Below, piece after piece: positions 11,381 through 22,879 of a DNA stretch of 64,000 bases. The notes under the pieces were generated by a model. It saw only the letters and a program-made list of their open reading frames with translations. It searched no databases and was not told the DNA's origin. The stretch spans positions 244,440 through 308,439 of the forward strand of contig ML977003.1 of the NCBI GenBank assembly GCA_010015675.1, given 5' to 3'. The position numbers and the translations under genes were made by a program. Source of the DNA: Byssothecium circinans. Its lineage: Eukaryota; Ascomycota; Dothideomycetes; Pleosporales; Massarinaceae. Each line of letters begins with the position of its first letter. Within the stretch, counting starts at the first letter, position 1.

Positions 11381-14300
11381 CTAACCATTACGCACTCCCT
11401 TCTCCGGGTCACTTGTTTGCTGGAGTTTACTTTTTGCAATCTCATTCTGTTTCTTGGCTTCGTGCATAGCTTTGCGGTACGAAAACATTTTGACTGTCTT
11501 GTACTTTTGCCGCCAACTCTTGGGCCATATCGAGTCTTTGGTAGATTCTGCATCTTCCATTTCTGCACGTCTCTGTTGCTGTTCCATACTAGTCTGCCCA
11601 TGAGCGGGCTGTCGTTCGACTGCCTGCAATTGGCCTGGTCGTTCTGGTCCTGGTTCGACAGATGCTGACTGCTTCGATCCTAGCTGCTGTTTGGCTGGGC
11701 CTTTCTTTGAAGTGCTTTGATTCGGTGTTCTCTGATCCAGTGGGTTCTTGTTTGACAGACCCTCATCCGTTGAGGTCTGTTGTCGATCCCTGTACTGGGC
11801 GCGGTATACTGTCCGCTCAACGATAGTGTAAAAGAAGGTGTACGTCGTTAACTTCCATAGCATCTGTGTCCCCCAAATATATAGCTTAACCGGTGGTGTC
11901 ACCAATGCCTTTCCAGCCTCTGCATTGAGCAATACAAAGAGCGTGATGCCGAGAGCGCCAAGAGACAAAGTCACCACGTTCATTAGCAGAGCGTGATCGG
12001 GAGCGCCATTCATGCTAAGGAGGCCAGTAGCAAATCCAAGAGGAAGAAAAACAACTGTTACATAAGCGAACAAGTTGATGTTCTGGGAACCGCGGAAGTT
12101 GATGTCTTCTCGGATCGTCTCAAGTTGGCGTGGCAGGACTCACGGAAAGCTCGGACGTCATCGTTCAGTCGCTCAATATCCTTGGCTTGTCTCTGACTCA
12201 TGATCCTGAGTCTGAGTATCGGTGTGAAATGGAGCCGCTTGTCTCGGTCCGTCCACCGCGGCTGTTGACTCTGGCGGTCACCTTCACGGCTATCCCACTG
12301 CTTGATTTTCTCAATGTTGTCTGTCAGATTTTCTTCGATGACCAGAAGGATCTGCTGGAACCTCTGCCATTCATTTGCAATGGAAGTGTAATCCTCTGTG
12401 GTTCCCAACTTCTGTAGCTGATCTGCTTCCTCGATTGCTGTTTTGAATGGGTTCATCTCCACATCGGCGCCTTCTTTCTTATCAAGGCGAAGAGCAAGTC
12501 CTTTGACAGCTCTCAAAACCTCGTCCGTGTTCTGATGCAACTCTTCAAGCATCTTGACATAGATCAGGAGCTCCAGCACTCGACGTTGTTGCCAAGGTTT
12601 GGCGAAGGCCTCACCTCTCATTTTCCTCCTCTCCGCTGGCCCAAGTCCATCATTTTCATTCTTCTGCAGGTCTAAATCACCTCTCATGCCGCAAGTCGGG
12701 GGCGGTATTAAGCGCGACCCCAGGTCTGTCGCCTTATCACTCATCGATCCATGTTCCAAGAAATAGCATGTCCAGTATCGGTCGGAAAAGTCTCCAGAGA
12801 AACGAAAACTCATTGTGGTCGATGCAAGGAATTTGCCTTTTGCAAGATGATGGAGACTGCCATCCGATACCTTAGAGATCCGAAAGAACGATAGGTGTAG
12901 CTCGGTTTCCCATTCGTTTAGCGTCGCTGTGGCGCTGTCAAGAAAATACTTTTCGCGTCTGACATGCCGCTCAAAAAACGACTGTCCGTTTTCTTGTTCG
13001 ACTTCAGAGCATGCATGGTAGACCTCGTTCCGGATCCTCTTGTCACAGTTGATGAGCCATATGATCCTTTTCTTCGAATCCCAGACAGTCCTTCGCTTCC
13101 GTAGAGCGTCAAGCATTTGTGTTGTATCTTGAGGCTTAGAAATCTCAGCTCCTAGACTGTACCTGGGAACATCGATTACGACACCGGTCACATGAAAGGT
13201 TGGCCGTGAACTGATCTGCGTAGTTGTGTCATCTGATGCTGCGGAAATTGGCATGGGTTCAGGGTGGAATTTCAAAACTGCTGGTGAATCCTGGAGCCAA
13301 TCGTCGGACAAGATATCGCGGCCCAACAGGTCCTTTGGAGGGCTGAGGTTGATGAACGGGACGTATTTTTCGACTTGCTGCCCAGTTCCAGTTGCGTCGT
13401 TGTTATTAACCGGATTCACGTTCGTGGTTTTGATTGGTAAAGTGCTGGAAGGTTGACTTGCCATCACGGTGGTACTGTCTGACCCAAATGTCCACAAGAT
13501 GTTTGATATCTCAAATGTCGAGAACCAGTAAGAGTCGCGTTCCATCTCCCTCTTGTGAGGTATAGGTTTCTTGTTTCGGCCAAGTAGGCCTGGGAACATA
13601 CCGTTGTACCAGGATGAGCCGAGTAGCGTAGTCTGAGTCTCCTTGATCAATACCTCAGACGATTAGTTGTTGACTCGTCTTCCTGTGCACACAAGGACAA
13701 AAACAAGGGCATACCACAAAGGCTTTTCCCATTCCAGATATTGGAACTCATCATGGTATGCCTGGGCCTCAAGTAGTTTTGCCCATCGAGCGTCAGTATG
13801 CCTCCAAGCATCTGCTGGCTTGTCCGATTTTGATGCTTTTGATTCGTGGATCGATGATTTTGTGCTCGTTTTCGTTTTGAAGCCATCAAAATAGTCCATA
13901 TTTGCTGCGAAGAAGAGAAAAGTATCTTTGGAATGTAGCAAGAACCTGGTGCTGTTCGGCCATCTGCTTGTGGCCAGCATCCGTTTTTTCGAGATGGGGT
14001 TGACAGTCGTGAACCGCTTTAGGGTCTTTTGTTTCACTTCCTCGTACGAGTAGTAAAACCAAGGCTGTTGGAGGCCGGGTTTGTATTGTCGACTAGGTCG
14101 CTCTGAAACGTCCTCGCAGGCAGATGATTCACCCTCTCGTTCTGAGGTGACAGATTCGTGTTCGTCCTCTGACTCGTGGTCTTTCTCCGGGGTGAATATT
14201 GCAAGTGCTTCAAGGCATTTGAGGGCCAAACCGATCATTACATGATCCGTCAGCGAGTACTTTGCATCTGCACCAAGTCCGTAGCCTTCGTAATATGTGT

Positions 14301-16680
14301 CAAGATCTGCAAGACCCCGAGAGAATGCGTAAGCACCCCGTTCATTGGACATGTGCAGTTCCCTGATCCAGCTATAAGCTTTGCGTCGAAGGCCCACTCC
14401 AACAAACTCGTTTGGCCACCCGCAAAGCACTTTTTGAAATGCATAGAAGCCCTCTCCAAACACTTTTCGAAATACATCGATGCTCACTTCAACAAACTCG
14501 TCTAACCACCCCCAAACCACTTTTAGAAATGCATCGAAGCAGAGCAGTTTGAGCAGTTGCAGAGGCGTGTCGACCAACGACGGGGCGGTAGATATTTGAA
14601 TATGTCAATTCTGTGCCCTGCAGGCCAATAATGGGGTGAAAACATCCCGTTCTCCGATGGCTCGGCTTTGGTGCAGATCCACAGAACGTGACCTTCGAGG
14701 GCCCAAAGCACACGCCTGCAGAGCTTTCGGACATACTCTTCTTCCGCTTTTTGTGAGTCTGTTGCCTTTGCCGAGCCCTGGGGACCGCGCGCATCTCGGT
14801 CCTTTGTTGACGATACCAAGTCTGGTTTGGTGGAAGAATCCTTCTCTGATTCGAGATTGATCCTTTTGTTCTTGTTGCGAGTGCCTTGGGCGCCCTTAGT
14901 TGGTGCAAGGTATATGAGCAGTGAACACAGAAATTGGAAAGCAGACCTTGACGGATTTAGCACCACGATCATCAATACCAACTATTGTCAACTCACAAAC
15001 TAGCTCGTGGCCCAACTCGGTGTCCTGCAATGTCACCACAAGTAATTGCGATCGCTGGTGGGTCTTCCCAGGGATCTCCTACATCACACTCCGCGGAGAT
15101 TGGAATGCAGCAAACATAGAGGATGTGGTTGAGATTGCGACGAAATGCAAAGTCCAAGCTGGGGGATGGAGAGAAGAAAATCTTGTGATATGAGAAGTCC
15201 CTACGAAACGCGTCTTCAATCTCTTCCTTTGCCTCCGTGATTTTGACGATGCACCGCTTGACTAGAGCTTCCTTTTCCGCAGCAAGGTCTCCTTCTTTGG
15301 TGGTTGTAGTTGCGTCTTGTGCAGGTGGGTCGCATGGTCTTGTGGGTCCAGCCTCTACTAGAACTGTTGTGTCAGGTTCGGATGCTGGCTTGTCGGACGC
15401 TGATATATGTTCGTCTTGCAACGGTGCAGTCCCGTTACTTGCGGTTTCACCGCTCTCAGAAGACACCGCAGCCTCCATTGTCTCGCCGTGTATCAGCTCG
15501 AGCGTGTATGCCACAGTGATCTCGAGCCGAGTCATCACTGGACTGTCTTTCAAGACGATGTAATGACATGCCTCATCAGTCCCAGCTGTCGTATCCGTCT
15601 CGATCTGCGCAGGTTGATCGCCAATGAACGGCGAGATGACCAAAGTTGCAGCTATAGGGATTTCTCCCTCCAGTTCCGTCGGCTGGCACCTTTCCAGCTC
15701 TATCTTCTCCTCTTTTTCAACAACATGAGTGACGACAAGGCTGTTTGACACCACCGAGGTTTTTAACTTGACCCCGTCATCACCGTCATTGAAGGAAAGA
15801 TTGTTCACAAAGCCGAGACTTCTGATGCAGATGTTGGGGTCCAGAGATAAGCACCTATCGCCGGGAGGAATGCCACCCTTGCCTATGTTGATCAGGTACT
15901 TCTGAAACACAGTACCCTTGGAGCAGAAATACTGTATAGACAAAAGAAACGGGATTTCATCAGACAGTGACTCGTCCGGCTCGGCTGTGACGCTTGGTGT
16001 AGCTTGTGTCGTCAGAGGAGAGGTCTTGGGTTTGCCTGGTGCCAGGTCTGACTCCCTAGTGGCGTCAACATTATCGTGTGCCTGAACGTTTGACTGTCCG
16101 TCTGGGGTATGCGGCAGCCTTTTCTTGAAGACATAGCGTGGCCATCAGTCGTACATGAAGCCCATTGAAGGCTTGTCCTGTAACTCGTTCGAATTGACCA
16201 GATCCAATCGGAGTCCACTCTCTCTGTCCTTCATCGATTCCGTGAGATCTTCCATCCGATTTTGGACATAGTATGGATTGTGATAATTCGAATCGACGCA
16301 GAGAAAGCCCGACAATCCGAAGTCTAGAAATCGAGAAATCTACATGATATGCCCATATTGGTTGACGCTCACAGTTGTGCCGTTGTCGCCGAACGATGCA
16401 TAAGTCTGTACATCGTCGGTCTTCTGGTTCGGTTCGTCAGGTGACTGGATGTAGACATCCTTTTCCAAGCTTCGACGGTGAATCGAAGCGGTGATCGTAG
16501 GCAGTGAGTGCTAGAGGGCGTATGCCAACGTGGCAACAATGAGAATGGGAGCGAAGCAGCGCCAGGTTGTTATGCAATGTTCATACTTCTCCAAGCTATT
16601 ATTATAAGCGCCGAAAGCAATTCAAAATGCTTTGCTGTTTTTTCCCAAACGGGCGTGTGCTACTCACAAACGATCCTTCA
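11381..16680 (-). pseudogene. Decayed large fungal multidomain protein with CorA-like C-terminal membrane domain
   Basis: One continuous protein can be followed on the minus strand but it is broken. The N-terminal part (from FGAYNNSLEKYE) contains in-frame stops at 16622..16624 (TGA), 16511..16513 (TAG), 16340..16342 (TAG) and 16145..16147 (TGA), all in one frame with sensible protein between them. A 50-nt intron (14947..14996) joins GPRAS to LSAFQFL. A one-base frameshift lies in a C-run at 14582..14585, between FKYLPP and VDTPLQLLKL. A TAA stop lies at 13663..13665, after GRRVNN. A second frameshift lies near 12130..12146. The C-terminus has two hydrophobic segments (FAYVTVVFLPLGFATGLLSM; LLMNVVTLSLGALGITLFVLL), resembling fungal CorA-like metal transporter ends, then a basic Gln-rich tail. 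The overall architecture matches, from memory, a large uncharacterised fungal family. The 5' end is unclear. Confidence 0.75.
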
Positions 16681-16975
16681 CGCATGATCGTTCCGGATCT
16701 GGCGCAGGGAAGCGAAAGGATTTTGTGGAAGTCGGGAGCGTCATCCAGGCATAGTATTGCGCACTGGCGCGTTCTCGAAATGGTAGAAGTATTCTAGGAA
16801 GTAGCGTCTATGTATAAATATCAAATGAACTTTTGTCAAGCACCGTTACCATGCCCAATGCCCTCATCGAACGCCAAGTCCTTGTCAACCGTACCCATGC
16901 ACATGTGCTTGCCCTCAATACAACTGTCTCGGCCACAATGACTATGTGCAAGACAACCACTTAGTCGGGTCGTTT

Positions 16976-17917
16976 CTACTCCTTGCACGGGAGGGTGGAC
17001 GCGGTGGAAGAAGCATCCCCCATCTTGTCCACGGTGCTCTGGGACGCCCTTCCGACGACTAACATCTTACCCCGGGTACATTTGGCCTTCTTGATGTGCA
17101 ACGGTACATTGAGTTGTTCTCCGCCAGCGAACCCAACTACTGCGACTTCATAGCCCTCTACCTCGATGTCCTTGTAAATGTCGTATTTCCCCCGTAAATC
17201 GGCTGTGGAAGACTCTACTTCTTCTACGACGAATGTTTCAGTGGTCTCCGCAGACGAGGTACTTCCGCACTGGGGCACCTGAATTAGCAGTGAGCGCTCG
17301 CAATTTTTCAGGCACACTTACTGAATCGGTTCTGGGGGCTGTAGTCCTTGAGATCGGGACCAGCTCTAACATAATTCGTCAGAAGAAGCCTTGGACAAAT
17401 CGAGGTTGAGTTGCGCATGCTTACCCTTGTTTTGCGAGGTTCCCTCAAGCAAGATGCCGCCATCCTCTCCCATCCTCTGCGCTTCGACGTGTTCCGTAGC
17501 CATTTGCCGAGTGCCGAAGAGGCAGATAGCAAGGTCGATCTTGTAGCTGTCCAGATTCTCAAGCAATTCCCTGATTCGCCGTTCTGCCGTCTTCTCTGTG
17601 TACACTCGCATTAATCTCTGCGAAGCACGACGTGGCGTTCGGGCGAAAGACTTGTGCACGATGTCGTTGAGCGCTGAGACCCGTTGCGAGATGATTTGCA
17701 GGAGTGCTGACACCACGTGCGTGAGGAGGGGCGGATGCGCGTGGATGTATTGGATGGTACGAGCGAGTGATTCTAGTCGTTCGCGATAGGCCTGTACCCG
17801 CGTGGAGACGTGATTTATATGGTCGCGGATCTCGAGCAGGGCGTTGACTAGCTCCAGTAGATGACTGAACAGCTGTGTTGTCGCCGCGAAGGCGCCAACA
17901 AGCTCGAGGCCACTCAT
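16976..17917 (-). CDS. Small protein with a fungal STAND N-terminal-like domain
   Basis: Exons 17917..17425, 17365..17322 and 17278..16976 give 279 aa. The introns (59 nt, GTAAGC...GTTAG; 43 nt, GTAAGT...TTCAG with GCTAAT branch) keep phase exactly. The N-terminal 120 residues (MSGLELVGAFAATTQLFSHL...) are helical and amphipathic, and resemble the N-terminal domains placed before NACHT modules in fungal STAND/NLR-like proteins. No P-loop, NACHT or repeat region follows. The C-terminal 100 residues are acidic, then mixed, with no recognised domain. It could be a free-standing effector-type domain, a remnant of a longer NLR-like gene, or an unrelated helical protein. It lies just upstream of the decayed CorA-tailed gene on the same strand. 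Confidence 0.65.
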
Positions 17918-18935
17918 GCTGTGTTACCAGGTTCAGTGACTCAAGGGATAAATTTTTCAGAATCCGCAGTGTGAGTTGGCGTCAGATTTGGCCCCCTTAT
18001 ACGTCGTGGTATTGATTCTGAAATAGAACACGATGAATCAGACGGCTGCTGGGTATGTATGTATGTCGTCAGATTAACACTGACGTGGCGACGGGGTTTT
18101 AGAGTGCGGCTTCCGGTGAGGCGAAGGTTTACACAAGGCAGATAGCCAGGTGGCGTCGTCCTCGGTCTTTTCATAGAGATGCATTTGGAATCACACCGGA
18201 GCAGAACGTCCCACCGTACGACGACTGTGCCAACACAGCAGCAGCCCATGTAGCCTGCATAGCTACCCGAATGGCGTTGCTTCGAGTCAGAGCAGGTTCT
18301 GGTCAAGGGCCGTTTCAAGAAACAGCCTGCAGGTACTTGAATATGAGAAATGCATCGCTAGAGCGCGTCGATTTGCTCCCAAATCGCCGTGTTGGGAATC
18401 CTCAGGCTGAGGGTGAGGTGCCCAGCCCCGCGCGTCGAGAGTGAAGCGACATGATAGCCTCGTCTCGCATCATTGTTACTGACAGGACTGCAGCTTTTGG
18501 CGAGATTTTCGAGGTTTGCTTTTCATTGGAGCTCTAAGGATTCAAGACCCATAGGGAATTCTAGCTCTACTATAGGTGCGGCGCGGTACCGAGATGCTCC
18601 GCGTGTGCAGCGCTCGTGGCTTCATGGCGATCGTAGTCTTGTGGTTAAGAGACATCAGTGGATGCCCCACAGGCTCAGTCGTTGATTCGTCTTGGTAAAT
18701 GTCGCGATATAAAGCATTATAGCTGCCGATGGTAGCAACAAAGAAGTGTCGACAGGTCCGACGCGAGGAAGCAAGTATTCTATTTCCCGTTATCATTGAG
18801 CCAAGGATGCTGCCCAAGATCCGCGGTTGCACACCCCTTCGCCTCGCTTACGATTTCGTGGCTCGCATCTCGTCAGGCAGAACAACGTCGCAAGCCATAC
18901 GCCAAACTCAATCCCCCAGGGTATTCCAGTCAGCC
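17918..18935. other. Intergenic between divergent accessory genes
   Basis: About 1 kb with no convincing gene. An ORF in frame with the next gene opens at 18729, so part of 18729..18935 could be coding. A TATGTATG repeat lies near 18055. Confidence 0.4.
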
Positions 18936-19606
18936 ATGGGAAGCCAAACAGTCGTGATAGGGGAGCTCTCCGACGAGGTTCAACAGGAGCTGAAAGCCGG
19001 TGCCGAATTTGTCCTGAAAGCATCGTACACAGAGTCGACACCGGAGGGCTACTCGGCGTGCAAAGAAGTTGAGCCGCTAGTCAAGCGATTTCCCAAAGTC
19101 CTAGCACTCCATTCCGGCGAGGTACATGCGTTTTCTACTCGTTTCCAACCTGATCCAGCTCAGAGTCGCAGGCTGATGTGAGTTGTGTTATCTAGCATGG
19201 CGAGAGCGAGACACGGATGACGGCGGTTCGCTTGGACAAACCCGCAACGCTCCCCGCTAAGAAAGGAGCAACCATCATTTTGATCCCGATTTCCTCAGGC
19301 GACGGAATACCGAAAGTCAGTAGTGAAGAACTGGTGTTCGGGAAATACGCTCGGGTGGATGCGGAGGATCTTGCGGAGCTTGTGGTAGACGTCAAGGGTA
19401 CCACTTATTGTCTGCTGCTCCTGTGCCAGCCATAGGACAGCTAAGGCGACAATTCAGTGCCTGAGAACCTCTACGTGCCAGATATGGAGAAGGAGTTGAT
19501 GTATCTCTGGGATCAACCCAATGTCCACAACGGGCGGCGTGCTTGGAGACTTCTCGAGAGAAATCATGGTTCCAGGGATATATTTAGTGGTGAGTACGGC
19601 ACCTGA
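18936..19606 (+). CDS. Hypothetical protein, three exons
   Basis: Exons 18936..19121, 19196..19397 and 19458..19606 give 178 aa. The introns (74 nt, GTACAT...TCTAG with CTGATG branch; 60 nt, GTACCA...TTCAG with GCTAAG branch) preserve phase, and each unspliced frame stops soon after its donor. The product begins MGSQTVVIGELSDEVQQELK. It contains a hydrophobic beta-like segment (KKGATIILIPIS) and ends with a charged region (YLWDQPNVHNGRRAWRLLE). I do not recognise the family. An in-frame ATG at 18729 would add 69 residues. A GTGAGT at 19590 could be a further donor, but the convergent minus-strand gene begins soon after, so I stop at the TGA. Confidence 0.5.
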
Positions 19607-19734
19607 AGGGCACCTGAAAGACCGTTGAACATCACGGGAATTGAGTCAACATTGATCTGAAAGTCAGATCGGTGTTGTCGCCTGGCACAAGACGAATCGG
19701 CTCATAACGTTGTTTTTATTGCATTTCTCTACAG

Positions 19735-20225
19735 CTACAGCCGACGTGCTATGACCATAGTAACCGCTAATACCATAAATGTGACTATCACGGCCTCATT
19801 TGTCAATAGGGGTTGGGGTGGAGCTGTCACAGCGGCACTGTTCCACAGCCTGTCAAAACCAGTTTCCACTTGCCGCCTTCGTCGCCTTGCACTTGGTTGC
19901 ACAACGTTGATAGTAAGGTGAACTACAGGTCCTGCGTTCTCTGTAAATAGTCAGCCATGACATCTCTCAAGATTAAGCCAGCACCAAAAGGGTCACTAGG
20001 GGTGTTGAAGTCTGAATTCTTCCACCGACCTGTCACGTTGCCAGCCACCGTTGCCCTACTGGTGTTGGAGACCTGTGTACCAGATATACCGGTAGTCCCC
20101 CTGCCAGATATGTCAGCGGCACCGCTGTGGTGGTTGGAATTCGCGATTATGTTGGGTGAGGGACCGGAGGGGCGCGTTCTTTCATTACGGTTTGAAGATT
20201 GGTCTTTTAACAAAAGTCTCAGCAT
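19735..20225 (-). CDS. Hypothetical 148-aa protein with C-terminal membrane segment
   Basis: Exons 20225..19985 and 19940..19735. The 44-nt intron (GTGCTG...TTTACAG, branch GGCTGAC) joins SDPF to ENAGPV in phase. The first half is rich in Ser, Gly, Thr and Asn (such as GTTGISGTQVSNTSRATVAG). The second half has a basic stretch (ARRRRRQVE) and ends with a single hydrophobic segment (AVIVTFMVLAVTMVIA) plus a short basic tail, the layout of a tail-anchored membrane protein. I do not recognise it. The plus strand of 19690..19920 is also open in one frame, so strand assignment rests on the clean splice. It converges with the 18936..19606 gene. Confidence 0.4.
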
Positions 20226-20693
20226 GAAAGATCATGAATTGTCTGACTCGCAGTTGAAAACCTACGCATTTCTCGGTGATCGCTAGGCGCAGGGCTTGGG
20301 CTTCCCCGCTCACCAGGCTGAGATGGGCGGAGGACGCGGTCTCTCGACGCGCTTTGTTGTACCATGTTATCGCTAACTACGGTATCAGTCGACTTTGTTC
20401 CGGAGTAGGTTCGGATCCAAGCTGAATGGACAACCGCTTGGTGTCGCGGCGAAGGAAAGGCCGGTCAAGAGCATTGAATCTCGAGGCAAGCGGATATGCT
20501 GACCTGCGTCAGTTCAGCGCGACGACGAACAAATGCAGCCTCGAGATACACGCTAGTAACCAGCCCGAAGAAATTAAGTTAAAATATGAAAAGCGTCAGC
20601 TAGAAGAGACTCGGATGGTTCAATTCGAACGATGAGTGCTAACGAAACCTCGGACGCCCTTTAAGCCCCGCGGGCAATATCCGTGCATTAATA
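20226..20693. other. Spacer before the AT-rich island
   Basis: Normal-composition sequence with a 69-codon ORF (20426..20635) that has no recognisable content. Composition changes abruptly near 20690. Confidence 0.4.
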
Positions 20694-20940
20694 ACGTATT
20701 CCACCACCGAGCGCGCCAGTTTTCCTTGGCAACACTAACTCACTTAACTTTATCGTTATTATTGTCTACATTGCTATCTAAAAATATATACTAAGTACTA
20801 GCTTCTAACTTAGAAGAACCCTCTTTATTAGCTTAATAAGTTCTTATATTAACATATTCTACTACTAAACTATGCAACCTACTAAACTACGTAAAATTGC
20901 TTAGTAATACTAACTTACTTAACTTTATTATTATTATTAA
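20694..20940. mobile_element. Two tandem terminal fragments of the TIR element
   Basis: ACGTATTCCACCACCGAGCG begins at 20694, right after TA. A decayed version (ACATATTCTACTACTAAAC) begins at about 20852, also after TA. Both match the terminal inverted repeat of the adjacent full elements; the second has C-to-T changes throughout. They look like truncated copies inserted next to one another. Confidence 0.65.
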
Positions 20941-22007
20941 CGTATTCTACCACCGAACCGCCCAACCTACCGAACCGCCTAAAATTTGCTTGGAATTTCC
21001 TACCTTTTGTATCGTTAATAACTATTTTAATATAAGAGCTATTAAGCTAAAATTTTAAATACAGATATATATAATATAGATCTAAAAGGATATAAAAGAA
21101 TATTCTAGGATTTCTAATATCTTACTAAGCTAGATAAGAGTAGATTATACTAGGGTCGCTTAAGCTTTATACCCTACAATACCTAATAAACAAGCTAAAT
21201 AAACTATAATAACTTTAGAGCTAGTTTATATATATATAATACACCTATTAGTACTAAAATTATAGCGTGCAGCCTAGACCTATTAGAGAATTAGCGTGGG
21301 GAGGGTAGAGATTCCTAAAATTAGAAAACTATAATTAAATATTTTATCTAGCTAGATATTTTTACTTCTATTCTTTTAATAAACTTTATATATATATATA
21401 GTAGTAATATAAATAGTTAGCTATAAGAAAATAGCTTACATAAGCTATATTATAAGGCAGTGTTAGAACCCTAAAAATCTATACTTACTAGGCTAGATCT
21501 TTTAGTTTTAGAGGTATTTACTTACTTTAAACTTATATATAGCTTTATTTAGTATATATTATCTCCCTCCTAAGAAGAAAGTAGAGATATCTAATATATA
21601 TAACTTTATTTAAAAGGTTTTCTATTTTTTCTTACCCCCTACCTTATACCTACTATTATAGTATTAAATCTAGGCTGCACGCTATAATAACTTAATAGCT
21701 ATTAAATAATATACTAATAAGTAAGTCCTAAAAGTTATATTGTATATTACTAACGTTTAGGTATTAATCTATAGTATAAGGTAGGTTTTAGCTACTAATA
21801 CTTTATAGATTAATAACTATTTTATTACGTAAGCTATAGCTATAAGAATTTAATAGCTATTATTATATATATATATCTATCTAGGTTTAAAATTTTAAAA
21901 GAAAATATTAAGGTTTGGCTTTGTTATTAAGATAATACTCTTTGGTTTTCGCTGCCAAGCAAAAGTAGCCGTCTCGGTGGTTTGGCCGTCTCGGTAGTAG
22001 AATACAT
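20941..22007 (+). mobile_element. TIR element copy A (about 1067 bp, AT-rich, non-coding)
   Basis: The left end is ACGTATTCTACCACCGAACC; the right end is the inverse (GTAGTAGAATACAT). Both are flanked by TA, as for Tc1/mariner/pogo-type insertions. Subterminal GAACCGCC-type repeats follow each end. The interior is strongly AT-rich with no ORF of note, consistent with a non-autonomous or RIP-degraded DNA transposon. It matches copy B (22880..23947) in opposite orientation along its length, and carries a nested element at 21260..21687. Confidence 0.8.
21260..21687. mobile_element. Nested 428-bp element inside copy A
   Basis: It is bounded by the inverted repeat TTATAGCGTGCAGCCTAG and CTAGGCTGCACGCTATAA. 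No coding capacity. The same element sits at the equivalent point of copy B, about 320 bp from the homologous end. Confidence 0.75.
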
Positions 22008-22879
22008 TACTTATTGTGAAAAGGTAATAGAGATATAGCAGAGATAGTCAAAATAGTAGTCGATTGATAGTAGATTATGTCGTATGTAGTTTAGAGTTTA
22101 ATCGAAGATAGAGCACTTACTTATACCTTTCTTTAGCCTATTCCTACTAGCCTGTATGCGGTAGATAGTATAAAGAAAGGCTGCAAGCGTTCTTACTTTT
22201 CTGCAAACGTCTTAGCTTAATATTGTTTCTTTATTTAATAAAGAACCAATAACGCCACAATATTGGCTAGGCCTTTGGATCGGTCGATTGATCGATTGCT
22301 TGATCGATCGATTAATCTAGGATGGTTTCATCCGATCTATAGTCAACTGCCTAGGTGGTAGTAGTCTAGGATAGCCTAGATTACTAACCTATAGTATTTA
22401 ACTACTAGGTAATAAGGAGTATATATAGAAATAAGAGTAGATTAATATAAGTATTAAATATACTCTTATATTCTAACACTTATATTATTTATATAATTAC
22501 TCTCTAAGCTATTTTTGCCCTTATAGCTCTATATAATCTAGAGTGTAAGTAATATAATATTATTATAGCTTATAATAAGCTAGGCCTTAGTTTCTTAGAG
22601 GCTACTCTTTAGACTTTAAGTCTTTTAAACTAGCTTTAAAGTAATCTCTAAGTTCTCCTATATATAGATTTATGCTTAAAAGAACTTTCTTTTTTTTTAA
22701 TAAATCTATCTATATTCTACTTAGTATCTCTAGCTCCTTAAGCTTAGCTCCTTATATTAGATTTATTTATTTACTTAATTTATTATTTTTATCCTTACTA
22801 GTTATAAGACTAGTAGAGGCCCCTAAAGATAGAGAACTAGAGCTCTCTAAATATTAGATTTCTACCCTAATTAGAGATA
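22008..22879. other. AT-rich spacer between the inverted elements
   Basis: About 870 bp of AT-rich sequence with no credible gene. A GATCGATC-rich palindromic patch lies near 22280..22312. The 61-codon ORF at 22672 is Phe/Ile/Leu low complexity and is taken as noise. Confidence 0.6.

Noticed and set aside
16842..16964. Short plus-strand ORF starting MPNALIERQVLV
   Set aside because: Only about 40 codons, no recognisable content, and it lies between two minus-strand genes without a leader.
19957..20286. 110-codon plus-strand ORF
   Set aside because: It is antisense to the first exon of the spliced 148-aa minus-strand model, which has a clean intron and a coherent membrane tail.
22672..22857. 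61-codon ORF in the AT-rich spacer (Phe/Leu/Ser/Ile-rich)
   Set aside because: Composition follows the AT-rich DNA, there is no initiation context, and it lies among decayed element ends.
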